Positions 1 through 5,730 are shown, counted from the stretch's first letter. The stretch: DNA of 6,535 bases from Rhodospirillales bacterium (GCA_016195145.1 JACQAF010000016.1:1-6535); one strand, 5' to 3'. Notes: generated by a model from the sequence alone, not told the origin. Made by a program: numbers and translations.

Positions 1-2
1 CC

Positions 3-50
3 GCCGCCGCCATCGCCGATCATGTCGCGGCCCTGCTCGCCGCAGGGTGA
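3..50 (+). CDS. C-terminal end of an unidentified upstream gene (partial)
   Basis: An open frame enters from the left edge and ends in TGA at 48-50. It reads as an alanine-rich tail, AAAIADHVAALLAAG. This looks like the amphipathic last helix of an ordinary enzyme, but it is far too short to name a family. It lies 74 bases upstream of the aldolase gene on the same strand, so it may belong to the same transcript. The call rests only on reading-frame plausibility and composition; a chance open frame this close to the edge cannot be excluded. Confidence 0.4.
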   Translation, partial: AAAIADHVAALLAAG

Positions 51-124
51 TTCGCCACCGCGAATATGTTATCCGATAGCCTCGCGATTCCACTTCCCCA
101 TCCCGTATAGCGGAGCGTCAAGCG

Positions 125-889
125 ATGGACATGCCGCGCAACCAGTTCAAGCAGGCGATCGCCGCCGGCCGCACCCAGATCGGCCTGTGGAGCAGCCTGT
201 GCAGCAGCTACGCCGCCGAGGCGGTCGCCGGCTGCGGCTTCGACTGGGTGCTGCTCGACAGCGAGCACGCGCCCAACGACGTCCCCGACTTGATGGCGCA
301 GCTTCAGGCGATGCAGGGCAGCCCGACCGCGCCGGTGGTGCGCGTGCCGTGGAACGACCCGGTGATGGTCAAGCGCGTGCTCGATATCGGCGCGCAATCG
401 GTTCTCTTTCCTTTCGTCCAGAACGTCGCCGAGGCGAAACGCGCCGTCGCCGCGACGCGCTTTCCCCCCGCCGGCATCCGCGGCGTCGCCGGCACGACGC
501 GGGCAACGAAATTCGGGCGCATCGCCGGCTATCACCACAAGGCGGACGCCGAGATGTGCGTCCTGGTCCAGGTCGAGACCAAGACCGCTCTCGATAATCT
601 CGAGGCTATCGCCGCCGTCGACGGGGTCGACGGGGTATTCATCGGCCCGGCCGATCTGGCGGCGTCGCTCGGCCATCTCGGCAATTTCGCCCATCCCGAC
701 GTGCAGGCGGCGATCTCGGATGCGATGAAGCGCCTCAAGGCCGCCGGCAAGCCCGGCGGTTATCTCACGCCGAACGAAGAAGAAGTGCGCCGCCGGCTCG
801 CCGAAGGGTTCACTTTCGTCGCCGTCGGCAGCGACATCGCATTGCTCGCCCGCGGCGGCGAGGCGCTGGCCAAGAAATTCAAGTCCTGA
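125..889 (+). CDS. HpcH/HpaI family aldolase (class II, pyruvate-type)
   Basis: This 254-residue protein has the usual length of metal-dependent HpcH/HpaI aldolases, which reversibly cleave 2-keto-3-deoxy or 4-hydroxy-2-oxo acids to pyruvate and an aldehyde. The diagnostic blocks are visible: the catalytic-base His48 in DSEHAPND, the substrate-binding Arg73 in VVRVPWND, metal ligand Glu151 in LVQVET and metal ligand Asp177 in FIGPADL. From memory it matches both E. coli HpaI (4-hydroxy-2-oxoheptanedioate aldolase) and GarL (5-keto-4-deoxy-D-glucarate aldolase). The LGHLGN and HPDVQ blocks are GarL-like, so the substrate is unresolved. The ATG at 125 has GGAG at 112-115, nine bases upstream; a second ATG at 131 is less well placed. 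A dehydrogenase gene follows after 18 bases, suggesting one operon. The protein is probably cytoplasmic, as no signal peptide is visible. Confidence 0.93.
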   Translation: MDMPRNQFKQAIAAGRTQIGLWSSLCSSYAAEAVAGCGFDWVLLDSEHAPNDVPDLMAQLQAMQGSPTAPVVRVPWNDPVMVKRVLDIGAQSVLFPFVQNVAEAKRAVAATRFPPAGIRGVAGTTRATKFGRIAGYHHKADAEMCVLVQVETKTALDNLEAIAAVDGVDGVFIGPADLAASLGHLGNFAHPDVQAAISDAMKRLKAAGKPGGYLTPNEEEVRRRLAEGFTFVAVGSDIALLARGGEALAKKFKS

Positions 890-907
890 CCTTGCGGAGA
901 ACACCCG

Positions 908-1849
908 ATGAGCAAGCCCGATCTTGTTGCCGTTGCACCCCTGCCAGCCGCCCAGATGGCGGAGCTTGAACAGGATTTCACCGTGCACCGCCTGCCGCCT
1001 AAGCCCGAACGGGCGGCGTTCATCGCCGCGCTGGCCGACAAGGTCCGCTTCATGCAGACGACCGGCTTTTACGGCGCCGACGCCGAGCTGATCGACGCCT
1101 TTCCCAAGCTCGAGATCATCGGCTGTTTCGGGGTGGGCGTCGACGCGGTCGACGTGCCGGCCGCGACCCGGCGCGGCATCATCGTCACCAATACGCCCGA
1201 CGTGCTCAACGATTGCGTCGCCGATTTGGCCATGACGCTGATCCTCGCCGTGTCGCGCCGCATCGTCGTCGGCGACCGTTATCTTCGCGAAGGGAAATGG
1301 GAAGCGACCGGGCCGATGCCGCTCGCCGCCAAGGTCAGCGGCAAAAAACTCGGCATTCTCGGCCTCGGGCGTATCGGCAAGGTGATCGCCAAGCGCGCCA
1401 AGGGCTTCGACATGAAGCTCGCCTATCACGGCCGGCAACGCCAGCCGGTGAAGATGCGGTATTTCGACACCCTGTCCAAGCTCGCGCGCTGGTCGGATTT
1501 CCTCGTCGTCATTTGCCCCGGCGGCCCGGCAACGCGCAATCTGGTCAACGCCGAGGTGCTCAAGGCGCTTGGCAAGACCGGCGCCGTGATCAACGTCGCC
1601 CGCGGATCGGTGATCGACGAGCCGGCGCTGGTCGCAGCGCTCAAGAACGGGACGCTGGGCGGGGCGGGGCTCGACGTGTTCGCCGACGAGCCGCATGTGC
1701 CGGCCGAACTGATGACCATGGACAATGTCGTCCTGCTGCCCCATGTCGGCAGCGGCACGGTCGAGACACGCAAGGCGATGGCCGACCTGACAGTGGCCAA
1801 TCTGCGCGCCTATCTGCGCGGCGAGCCGTTGCCCTCGCGCTACAATTAG
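908..1849 (+). CDS. D-2-hydroxyacid dehydrogenase, glyoxylate/hydroxypyruvate reductase type
   Basis: This 313-residue cytoplasmic oxidoreductase interconverts a 2-oxoacid and a D-2-hydroxyacid with NAD(P)H. The Rossmann glycine motif GLGRIG is at 152-157. The catalytic triad is Arg232 (NVARGSVID), Glu261 (FADEPH) and His279 (LLPHVGS). The second-strand end reads YHGRQRQ instead of carrying an acidic residue, which in this family favours NADPH (inference). The VGVDAVDV and VTNTPDVL blocks are typical of hydroxypyruvate/glyoxylate and hydroxyphenylpyruvate reductases rather than of lactate or phosphoglycerate dehydrogenases. The ATG at 908 has GGAGA at 896-900. It starts 18 bases after the aldolase stop, so the two are probably cotranscribed. 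It could reduce an oxoacid or aldehyde acid released by the aldolase. The exact substrate cannot be told from sequence. Confidence 0.93.
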   Translation: MSKPDLVAVAPLPAAQMAELEQDFTVHRLPPKPERAAFIAALADKVRFMQTTGFYGADAELIDAFPKLEIIGCFGVGVDAVDVPAATRRGIIVTNTPDVLNDCVADLAMTLILAVSRRIVVGDRYLREGKWEATGPMPLAAKVSGKKLGILGLGRIGKVIAKRAKGFDMKLAYHGRQRQPVKMRYFDTLSKLARWSDFLVVICPGGPATRNLVNAEVLKALGKTGAVINVARGSVIDEPALVAALKNGTLGGAGLDVFADEPHVPAELMTMDNVVLLPHVGSGTVETRKAMADLTVANLRAYLRGEPLPSRYN

Positions 1850-1865
1850 CGCCGGGCTTCGCGCG

Positions 1866-2849
1866 CTAAACCGGTCGACGTTGGGCAGGCGCGCGCAGGG
1901 CAGGCGGGTCGCGCAACAATGCCGCCGCGCCGTCGACCATGTCGGCCATGATCGCGGCCGCCGGCCGGACCGACCTCACCAGATCGGCTGCCTCGCCGGC
2001 GATGACTGCGGCGGTGCTAAAGTCGCCGGCTTCGCGCGCCTCAGCATAGCGGCGCTGCTCCGCCGCGAGTTTGTCCCGGAGCCCGCCGAGATCGGCCCCC
2101 CAGCGACGGCTGAACGCGTTTTCAAGCGTGCGCACGGTCCACGGCTTCGGCCAGTCCATCCCGCGCGCGAGATCGAAAACCGAGCTGCGCTGGGTTTCAT
2201 CCCCCGATGCCGCGACGAGCGTATCTTTCGCCTTCGGGTCGGCCAGGGCTTCGACGCTGGCGTAGAAAACCGTGCCGCACACGGCGCCGGCCGCGCCCAG
2301 CATCAGCGCCGCCGCAAGCCCGCGCCCATCGGCAATCCCGCCGGCCGCGACGACCGGGAGCGGATGAACCGCGTCGACCACGGCCGGCACCAGCGGAAAC
2401 GTCGCACGGCTGCCGCCGTGTCCGCCCGCCTCGGCGCCCTGGGCGACGATGACTGCAGCGCCTTCGCCTGCCGCCTCGCGCGCTTGCTGGACCGTCTGGA
2501 CCTGCACGATCAGGCGCGCCGACGATCTGGCGATCCGGGCGGTGAATGAACCGATGCTGCCGAACGACAGGAATATCGCTTTCGGGGCGCGTTCGAGCGC
2601 CAGATCGAGCAGATCGGGCTGTTTGGCGAGCGACCACGTAATGAACCCGACTCCCACGGGGGCATTCCCCGCCGCATCGAGTTCACGCGTCAGCCAGTCC
2701 CGGTCGCCGTAGCCGCCGCCAATGACGCCCAAGCCGCCGGCGTTGCTCACTGCCGCCGCCAGTGCGCCGCCGCTGACCCCCGCCATCGGCGCGAGGATGA
2801 TCGGATGCCTGATGTCGAACAGCTCGTTGATCGGGGTGTGTATCGGCAT
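1866..2849 (-). CDS. NAD(P)H-dependent flavin oxidoreductase / nitronate monooxygenase family
   Basis: This 327-residue TIM-barrel FMN enzyme belongs to the 2-nitropropane dioxygenase/nitronate monooxygenase (YrpB/FabK-like) family. Visible marks are LAPMAG at 19-24, the FMN/active-site motif GAEAGGHGG at 138-146 with His144 as the family's catalytic-type histidine, and the phosphate-binding stretch AAGGIADGRG at 168-177. Family members oxidise alkyl nitronates, reduce quinones or act as enoyl-ACP reductases, so nitronate monooxygenase is the family name rather than a proven activity. The ATG at 2849 has a GAAGGA ribosome site four bases upstream. The stop is 16 bases from the convergent dehydrogenase stop. 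Upstream on the same strand lies the NTF2-fold gene, 144 bases away, so they may be cotranscribed or this gene may use its own promoter in the leader. Confidence 0.92.
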   Translation of the reverse strand: MPIHTPINELFDIRHPIILAPMAGVSGGALAAAVSNAGGLGVIGGGYGDRDWLTRELDAAGNAPVGVGFITWSLAKQPDLLDLALERAPKAIFLSFGSIGSFTARIARSSARLIVQVQTVQQAREAAGEGAAVIVAQGAEAGGHGGSRATFPLVPAVVDAVHPLPVVAAGGIADGRGLAAALMLGAAGAVCGTVFYASVEALADPKAKDTLVAASGDETQRSSVFDLARGMDWPKPWTVRTLENAFSRRWGADLGGLRDKLAAEQRRYAEAREAGDFSTAAVIAGEAADLVRSVRPAAAIMADMVDGAAALLRDPPALRAPAQRRPV

Positions 2850-2993
2850 GAATCCTTCGCCAATTTGTGATGCGATTTCGCTTGAACCCAGTCAGACCGA
2901 TGCGCGTAGGGCTATGGGCCCGCGCGCAGGCCATACGACTTGTCTCCTTGTCGGGGCGGCGGCGGGACCCAACATGGCCATATATACCGAAAG
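2850..2993 (-). promoter_or_regulatory. Leader of the flavin oxidoreductase gene with a possible promoter and an upstream start site
   Basis: This 144-base gap lies between the NTF2-fold stop and the oxidoreductase start. Read on the minus strand, TATATA at 2986-2981 lies 18 bases after ACGACA at 3010-3005, a weak sigma-70-like pair. Further down, a perfect AAGGAG (2949-2944) sits nine bases before an ATG at 2934-2932. That ATG opens a frame of 83 codons that runs out of frame into the oxidoreductase gene and stops at 2683. Its protein is Arg/His-rich beyond the overlap, like a shadow frame, so I treat it as a possible leader ORF, not as a gene. The promoter match is weak and unproven. Confidence 0.3.
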
Positions 2994-3368
2994 CTATTCC
3001 TTGATGTCGTAGTGAAAAACCTTGGAGATGATTTGCCATCGCCGATCGACGAAGATCAGCGTCAGAACGTCAGTAAAAAATTTCGGTCCGATCGAGCATT
3101 CCACACGCGCAAAAGCGGTGACCGGTCCGGCGAATTCGATCGAGACGATGCGATCGTGCCGTGGCTCGCGACGGCTGGCAGGCGAGGGCCGCCGGTCGAC
3201 CATCGGAAAGTACTCATTCATTCCCAGATGCAGCAATGTGCCGTCGGTCGCGCAGACATAGTGCGCCGACGGATGAAAGACTCTGGCAAGCATCGCCGTA
3301 TCGCTGTTGTACAGACCGTCGAAGTAATCGGCCAGGACGCCGGTGACTGCCGCGTATCGTGGATCCAT
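2994..3368 (-). CDS. NTF2-fold protein, lumazine-binding-like (SnoaL/DUF4440 relatives)
   Basis: This small 124-residue protein matches the putative lumazine-binding branch of the NTF2-like superfamily. That is a cone-shaped alpha+beta fold found in small enzymes and binding proteins; members of this branch are mostly uncharacterised. Recognisable stretches are YFDGLYNSDTAMLARVFHP near 15-33, EYFPMVDRRPSPASR near 52-66 and WQIISKVFHYD near the C-terminus. No signal peptide or membrane segment is seen. I chose the ATG at 3368, which has a modest GGGA site upstream. The frame opens nine codons earlier at a GTG (3395) that lacks any ribosome site. It diverges from the HxlR regulator across an AT-rich gap with palindromes, so that regulator is its probable controller. 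GC content is visibly lower than in neighbours: 58 of 120 bases over 3001-3120. Confidence 0.85.
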   Translation of the reverse strand: MDPRYAAVTGVLADYFDGLYNSDTAMLARVFHPSAHYVCATDGTLLHLGMNEYFPMVDRRPSPASRREPRHDRIVSIEFAGPVTAFARVECSIGPKFFTDVLTLIFVDRRWQIISKVFHYDIKE

Positions 3369-3428
3369 AGCATTTCCCGCGCTGTTTCTCTGCACGTTGA
3401 CGTTGGACGCAAGATTGGCGCGAATGAT

Positions 3429-3438
3429 TACATATGTA
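3429..3438. promoter_or_regulatory. Perfect 10-bp palindrome, candidate operator or promoter element
   Basis: TACATATGTA is a perfect palindrome within the divergent gap, 61 bases before the NTF2-fold ATG. It is either part of an operator or overlaps a -10 element (TATGTA read on the minus strand). An AT-rich 10-mer palindrome can occur by chance, so the support is mainly its position. Confidence 0.35.
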
Positions 3439-3444
3439 CACCTT

Positions 3445-3459
3445 GTAACTGGCAGTTAC
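3445..3459. promoter_or_regulatory. Inverted repeat GTAACT-GGC-AGTTAC, candidate HxlR operator
   Basis: GTAACTGGCAGTTAC has perfect 6-base arms around a 3-base centre. It sits 41 bases upstream of the regulator ATG and 76 bases upstream of the NTF2-fold ATG. Short GTAAC/GTTAC-type or TAC/GTA-type dyads in divergent gaps are the usual targets of dimeric HxlR proteins. Assignment as the operator is inferred from position and symmetry. Confidence 0.5.
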
Positions 3460-3500
3460 TTTAATTTTGCAGTATCCAGATGGTTACCGGAGACCGCCTC

Positions 3501-3905
3501 ATGCCGTTGCGAATACGCAAGAACAGAGTCCCGCCACCGCCGCTGATATGTCCGCTGACCGAGTGCATGGCGCTCCTGGGCGGCGCATGGACGCCCAACG
3601 TAATCTGGTATTTAAGCGGCGGCCCGCGGCGCTTCGGCGAACTCCGCGCCGACATTCCCCGGATTTCGGCGAAGGTTCTTAGCGCGCGCTTGCGCGAACT
3701 CGAACGCAAGGGCGTGATCAACCGTTGGGTCGTTCCGACCTCGCCGCCTTCGGTCGAATACGCCCTGTCCGATCTCGGTCGGGAACTTTTGCCGGCCATC
3801 AACGCGATCATCGAGGTTGGCATAAAGCTGAAAAAAAGGGCGCAGACTGAACAGCGCGCCCGCCCGGGCGCTGTCGTCGCGGATCGGGCAACGCTCGACG
3901 CTTAA
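3501..3905 (+). CDS. HxlR-family winged helix-turn-helix transcriptional regulator
   Basis: This 134-residue DNA-binding regulator has the HxlR (DUF24) domain across about 15-105. It opens with CPLTECMALLGGAWT (17-31), includes the recognition-helix region RFGELRADIPRISAKVLSARL (44-64), and has the wing and strand VEYALSDLGRELLP (85-98). Cys17, just before the conserved proline, is the position where redox- or electrophile-sensing HxlR proteins carry their reactive cysteine; Cys22 is a possible partner. The ATG at 3501 is chosen because GGAGA lies eight bases upstream. An in-frame ATG at 3480 has no such site. It diverges from the NTF2-fold gene and its stop overlaps that of the CoA transferase B gene by four bases. 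The tail after about 110 is Lys/Arg- and Ala-rich and is not part of the domain. The DNA coding it also holds a terminator for the opposite strand. Confidence 0.92.
   Translation: MPLRIRKNRVPPPPLICPLTECMALLGGAWTPNVIWYLSGGPRRFGELRADIPRISAKVLSARLRELERKGVINRWVVPTSPPSVEYALSDLGRELLPAINAIIEVGIKLKKRAQTEQRARPGAVVADRATLDA
3831..3861 (-). terminator. Rho-independent terminator of the CoA transferase operon
   Basis: On the minus strand, GGGCGC (3861-3856) and GCGCCC (3843-3838) form a perfect 6-base stem around a 12-base loop. The stem is followed immediately by seven T residues (3837-3831). It lies 41 bases past the CoA transferase B stop, in the right orientation to end that transcript. The same bases encode the KLKKRAQ tail of the convergent HxlR regulator. 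On the plus strand the run is A, before the stem, so it would not terminate the regulator transcript. A second overlapping hairpin (ACAGCGC/GCGCTGT, 3851-3857 with 3868-3874) shares two stem positions and would compete with it. Confidence 0.7.
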
Positions 3906-4564
3906 ACCGTCAACGGCCGCCAATCATTCGCCAGCCGCAGCGGCGCGCCTGTTTTGCCCTGAAGCGCCGCAAGATCGAGGCCGGGCGCCATCTCGCGCAC
4001 AACCAGCCCCTCGGCCGTCACATCGATCACCGCCAGATTGGTGTAGATGCGGCTGACGACGGCCGGCGCGGTGAGAGGATAGGTGCAGCGTTCGAGGATT
4101 TTGGGCGCGCCGTCCCGCGCCGTGTGCTCCATCAGCACCCAGATGTTCTTGGCGCCCGCCGCCAGATCCATCGCGCCGCCGACTGCCGGCGGAAACGTTT
4201 CGTCGTCGGTGCTCCAGTTGGCAAGATCGCCGGTCATCGACACCTGCATGCCGCCGAGCAACGCATACTCGATATGGCCGCCGCGCATCATGACGAAGGC
4301 GTCGGTGTGATGGAAAATCGCCGCCCCCGGCGCCAGCGTCACATGCTGCTTCGAGGCATTGATCAGATCGGGATTTTCGCGGCCGGGCGGCGGCGCCGGC
4401 CCCATGCCGAGGATGCCGTTCTCGCTGTGATAAATCACCTCGCGGCCCGGCGGCACATAGTTCGCCACCAGCGTCGGCAAGCCGATGCCGAGATTGACAT
4501 AGGCGCCGTCGGGAATGTCGCGGGCGGCGCGGGCGGCAATCTGGTCGCGGCTTAGCGGGGCCAT
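3902..4564 (-). CDS. pcaJ: CoA transferase subunit B (3-oxoadipate/3-oxoacid CoA-transferase type)
   Basis: This 220-residue beta subunit belongs to a family I CoA transferase, which moves CoA from succinyl-CoA to a 3-oxoacid through a glutamyl-CoA intermediate. The catalytic glutamate is Glu48 in HSENGILGMGP. Other family blocks are VNLGIGLPTLVANYV (23-37), NASKQHVTLAPGAAIF (69-84), AVGGAMDLAAGAK (127-139) and CTYPLTAPAVVSRIYT (160-175). From memory the protein follows PcaJ closely. No other beta-ketoadipate pathway gene is in the window, so acetoacetate or another 3-oxoacid remains possible and the symbol denotes the family. It starts three bases after the A subunit stop, with a GGGGG ribosome site inside the end of that gene. 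Its TAA overlaps the regulator's TAA in a shared TTAA. Confidence 0.93.
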   Translation of the reverse strand: MAPLSRDQIAARAARDIPDGAYVNLGIGLPTLVANYVPPGREVIYHSENGILGMGPAPPPGRENPDLINASKQHVTLAPGAAIFHHTDAFVMMRGGHIEYALLGGMQVSMTGDLANWSTDDETFPPAVGGAMDLAAGAKNIWVLMEHTARDGAPKILERCTYPLTAPAVVSRIYTNLAVIDVTAEGLVVREMAPGLDLAALQGKTGAPLRLANDWRPLTV

Positions 4565-4567
4565 CGA

Positions 4568-5251
4568 TTATACCCCCGCCGGCGCAGGATTGGGGACATG
4601 GATCAGGCGATCGACGAAAATGCCCGGCGTCACGACCGCTTCCGGATCGATCGCGCCGAGCTCGACGATCTCGCGCGCCTGAACAATCGTGGTGTCGGCC
4701 GCCGCCGCCATGGTCGGCGCGAAATTGCGCGCAGTCAGCCGGTAGGTGAGATTGCCCCAGCGGTCGGCCCGTTCGGCCATGATCAGCGCCACGTCGCCCT
4801 TGAGCGGCGCCTCGAACACGTAATCGCGGCCATTGAGGTGACGGATTTCCTTGCCCTCGGCGAGCTTCGTGCCGGCCGCGGTCGGCGTATAAAATCCGCC
4901 GAGGCCGGCCGCGGCGGCGCGCATGCGCTCGCTGAGCGTCCCCTGCGGCACGAGTTCGAGCTCGATCCGGCGGGCGGCGTACAGTTCCTCGAACACCACC
5001 GATCCTTTCGATCGCGGATAACTGCACACGATCTTGCGCACCCGCCCCATCGCCATCAGCCGCGCCAGATCGCTGCGGCCGACCCCGGCATTGTTGGCGA
5101 CCACGGTCAGGTTCCGGGCCCCGTGGTCGATCAAGGCGTGAATCAGCTCGACCGGCACCCCGGCATTGCCGAACCCGCCGATCAGAATGGTTGCGCCGTC
5201 ATGGATGCCGGCGACTGCGTCGGCGAGCGAAGATACGCGTTTGTCGAGCAT
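4568..5251 (-). CDS. pcaI: CoA transferase subunit A (3-oxoadipate/3-oxoacid CoA-transferase type)
   Basis: This is the alpha subunit, 227 residues from the ATG at 5251, a normal length for PcaI/ScoA proteins. The CoA-binding signature IGGFGNAGVP is at 24-33. Other typical blocks are NNAGVGRSDLA (53-63), VCSYPRSKGSVVFEELY (75-91), LVPQGTLSERMRAA (100-113) and DRWGNLTYR (163-171). The order A then B with a three-base gap shows an operon and a heterodimeric enzyme. The frame continues eight codons upstream to a TTG at 5275. I prefer the ATG because the family N-terminus fits it, although neither start has a clear ribosome site. Substrate assignment to 3-oxoadipate rests on resemblance only. The gene diverges from the VOC protein gene across 107 bases. 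Confidence 0.92.
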   Translation of the reverse strand: MLDKRVSSLADAVAGIHDGATILIGGFGNAGVPVELIHALIDHGARNLTVVANNAGVGRSDLARLMAMGRVRKIVCSYPRSKGSVVFEELYAARRIELELVPQGTLSERMRAAAAGLGGFYTPTAAGTKLAEGKEIRHLNGRDYVFEAPLKGDVALIMAERADRWGNLTYRLTARNFAPTMAAAADTTIVQAREIVELGAIDPEAVVTPGIFVDRLIHVPNPAPAGV

Positions 5252-5309
5252 GACGGGGCGGAAGAGTAGCGGCAAATCGTCGCCCGGTAAACGACCCGTC
5301 AGGATAGGC

Positions 5310-5337
5310 TGGACGGGCCGTCATCGCCCGGCATAAT
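5310..5337 (+). promoter_or_regulatory. Candidate sigma-70-type promoter for the VOC gene
   Basis: TGGACG (5310-5315, four of six to TTGACA) is followed after 16 bases by CATAAT (5332-5337, five of six to TATAAT). Transcription would start near 5344, just before the GAGGAG ribosome site of the VOC gene. The pair overlaps one arm (GACGGG, 5312-5317) of an inverted repeat with CCCGTC at 5295-5300, which could be a regulator site. In GC-rich DNA such matches are uncommon but not proof. No convincing promoter was seen for the divergent CoA transferase pair. Confidence 0.4.
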
Positions 5338-5358
5338 AGCGGGCGAGGAGTACGTGAC

Positions 5359-5730
5359 ATGACCATCGCCGGCCTCGACCATTTCACCATCCTGACCGAA
5401 GATATCGCCGCCACGCGCCGTTTCTACTGCGAGCTTCTGGGGTTGAGCGAGGGGCCGCGGCCGCCGTTCGATTTTCCCGGCGCCTGGCTATACGCGGGCG
5501 GCCACCCGGTCGTCCATATCGTCGCCGGACGCAAGGTGCCGGCCGGCGGCACTGGCGCGCTCGATCATCTCGCCTTCAAGGCGGGCGGCGATCCGGCGGC
5601 CCTCAAGCAGCGCCTCGAAGCCGCCGGCTGCGCGGTCACGGCGCGGGTCGTGCCGGGATCGGGCATTCATCAACTGTTTTGCCACGACCCCAGCGGCGTG
5701 CGGGTCGAGCTTAATTTTCCGGCCGGGTAA
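5359..5730 (+). CDS. VOC-superfamily protein (glyoxalase/bleomycin-resistance/dioxygenase fold)
   Basis: This 123-residue protein forms one pair of beta-alpha-beta-beta-beta modules, the usual size for a dimeric VOC metalloenzyme. The expected metal ligands are visible: His8 in LDHFTI, His70 in LDHLAF and Glu117 in GVRVELNF. The RFYCELLGL motif (21-29) and the CHDPSGVRVEL end (108-118) are classic for the fold. Members include glyoxalase I, fosfomycin-resistance thiol transferases, methylmalonyl-CoA epimerase and extradiol dioxygenases. Nothing here fixes which, though an intact metal site argues for an enzyme. The ATG at 5359 has GAGGAG at 5345-5350. Its last 20 bases overlap the 3' end of the convergent methyltransferase gene. 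It is probably monocistronic. Confidence 0.9.
   Translation: MTIAGLDHFTILTEDIAATRRFYCELLGLSEGPRPPFDFPGAWLYAGGHPVVHIVAGRKVPAGGTGALDHLAFKAGGDPAALKQRLEAAGCAVTARVVPGSGIHQLFCHDPSGVRVELNFPAG

Larger units (their letters stand above)
3369..3500. promoter_or_regulatory. Divergent regulatory region between the NTF2-fold gene and the HxlR regulator
   Basis: This 132-base gap separates two divergent starts. Its right part is sharply AT-rich, with only 21 G or C in 3421-3480, while coding DNA nearby runs near two-thirds GC. It contains two perfect palindromes (3429-3438 and 3445-3459), listed separately. HxlR regulators usually bind palindromes in such divergent gaps and control both flanking genes. I could not fix -35 and -10 boxes with confidence on either strand. 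GGAGA at 3489-3493 is the ribosome site of the regulator. Confidence 0.6.

Noticed and set aside
20..1744. A 574-codon minus-strand open frame opposite the aldolase and dehydrogenase genes
   Set aside because: Its product is Arg/His/Asp/Gly-rich without any domain and spans two clear plus-strand genes and their gap. It is a stop-poor shadow frame typical of high-GC DNA.
1848..1867. AGCGC/GCGCT hairpin between the convergent dehydrogenase and oxidoreductase stops
   Set aside because: Only five base pairs with a 10-base loop and no T-run on either strand; easily chance in this GC-rich sequence.
2207..2637. Several Arg/Pro-rich open frames on both strands within the flavin oxidoreductase gene
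   Set aside because: They are low-complexity shadows of a gene with clear FMN-binding motifs.
3369..3395. GTG start at 3395 for the NTF2-fold protein
   Set aside because: No ribosome site precedes it, while the ATG at 3368 has a modest one and begins where the family resemblance begins. It is not fully excluded.
4567..4572. TATAAT on the minus strand just before the CoA transferase B start
   Set aside because: It is formed by the subunit A stop and spacer, has no matching -35, and lies too close to the ATG to serve as its promoter.
4598..5269. A 223-codon plus-strand open frame opposite CoA transferase subunit A
   Set aside because: It mirrors a gene with clear family motifs and has shadow-like composition rich in Arg, His and Ala.
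5252..5275. TTG start at 5275 for CoA transferase subunit A
   Set aside because: A rare start codon with a poor ribosome site, and the family N-terminus fits the ATG at 5251.
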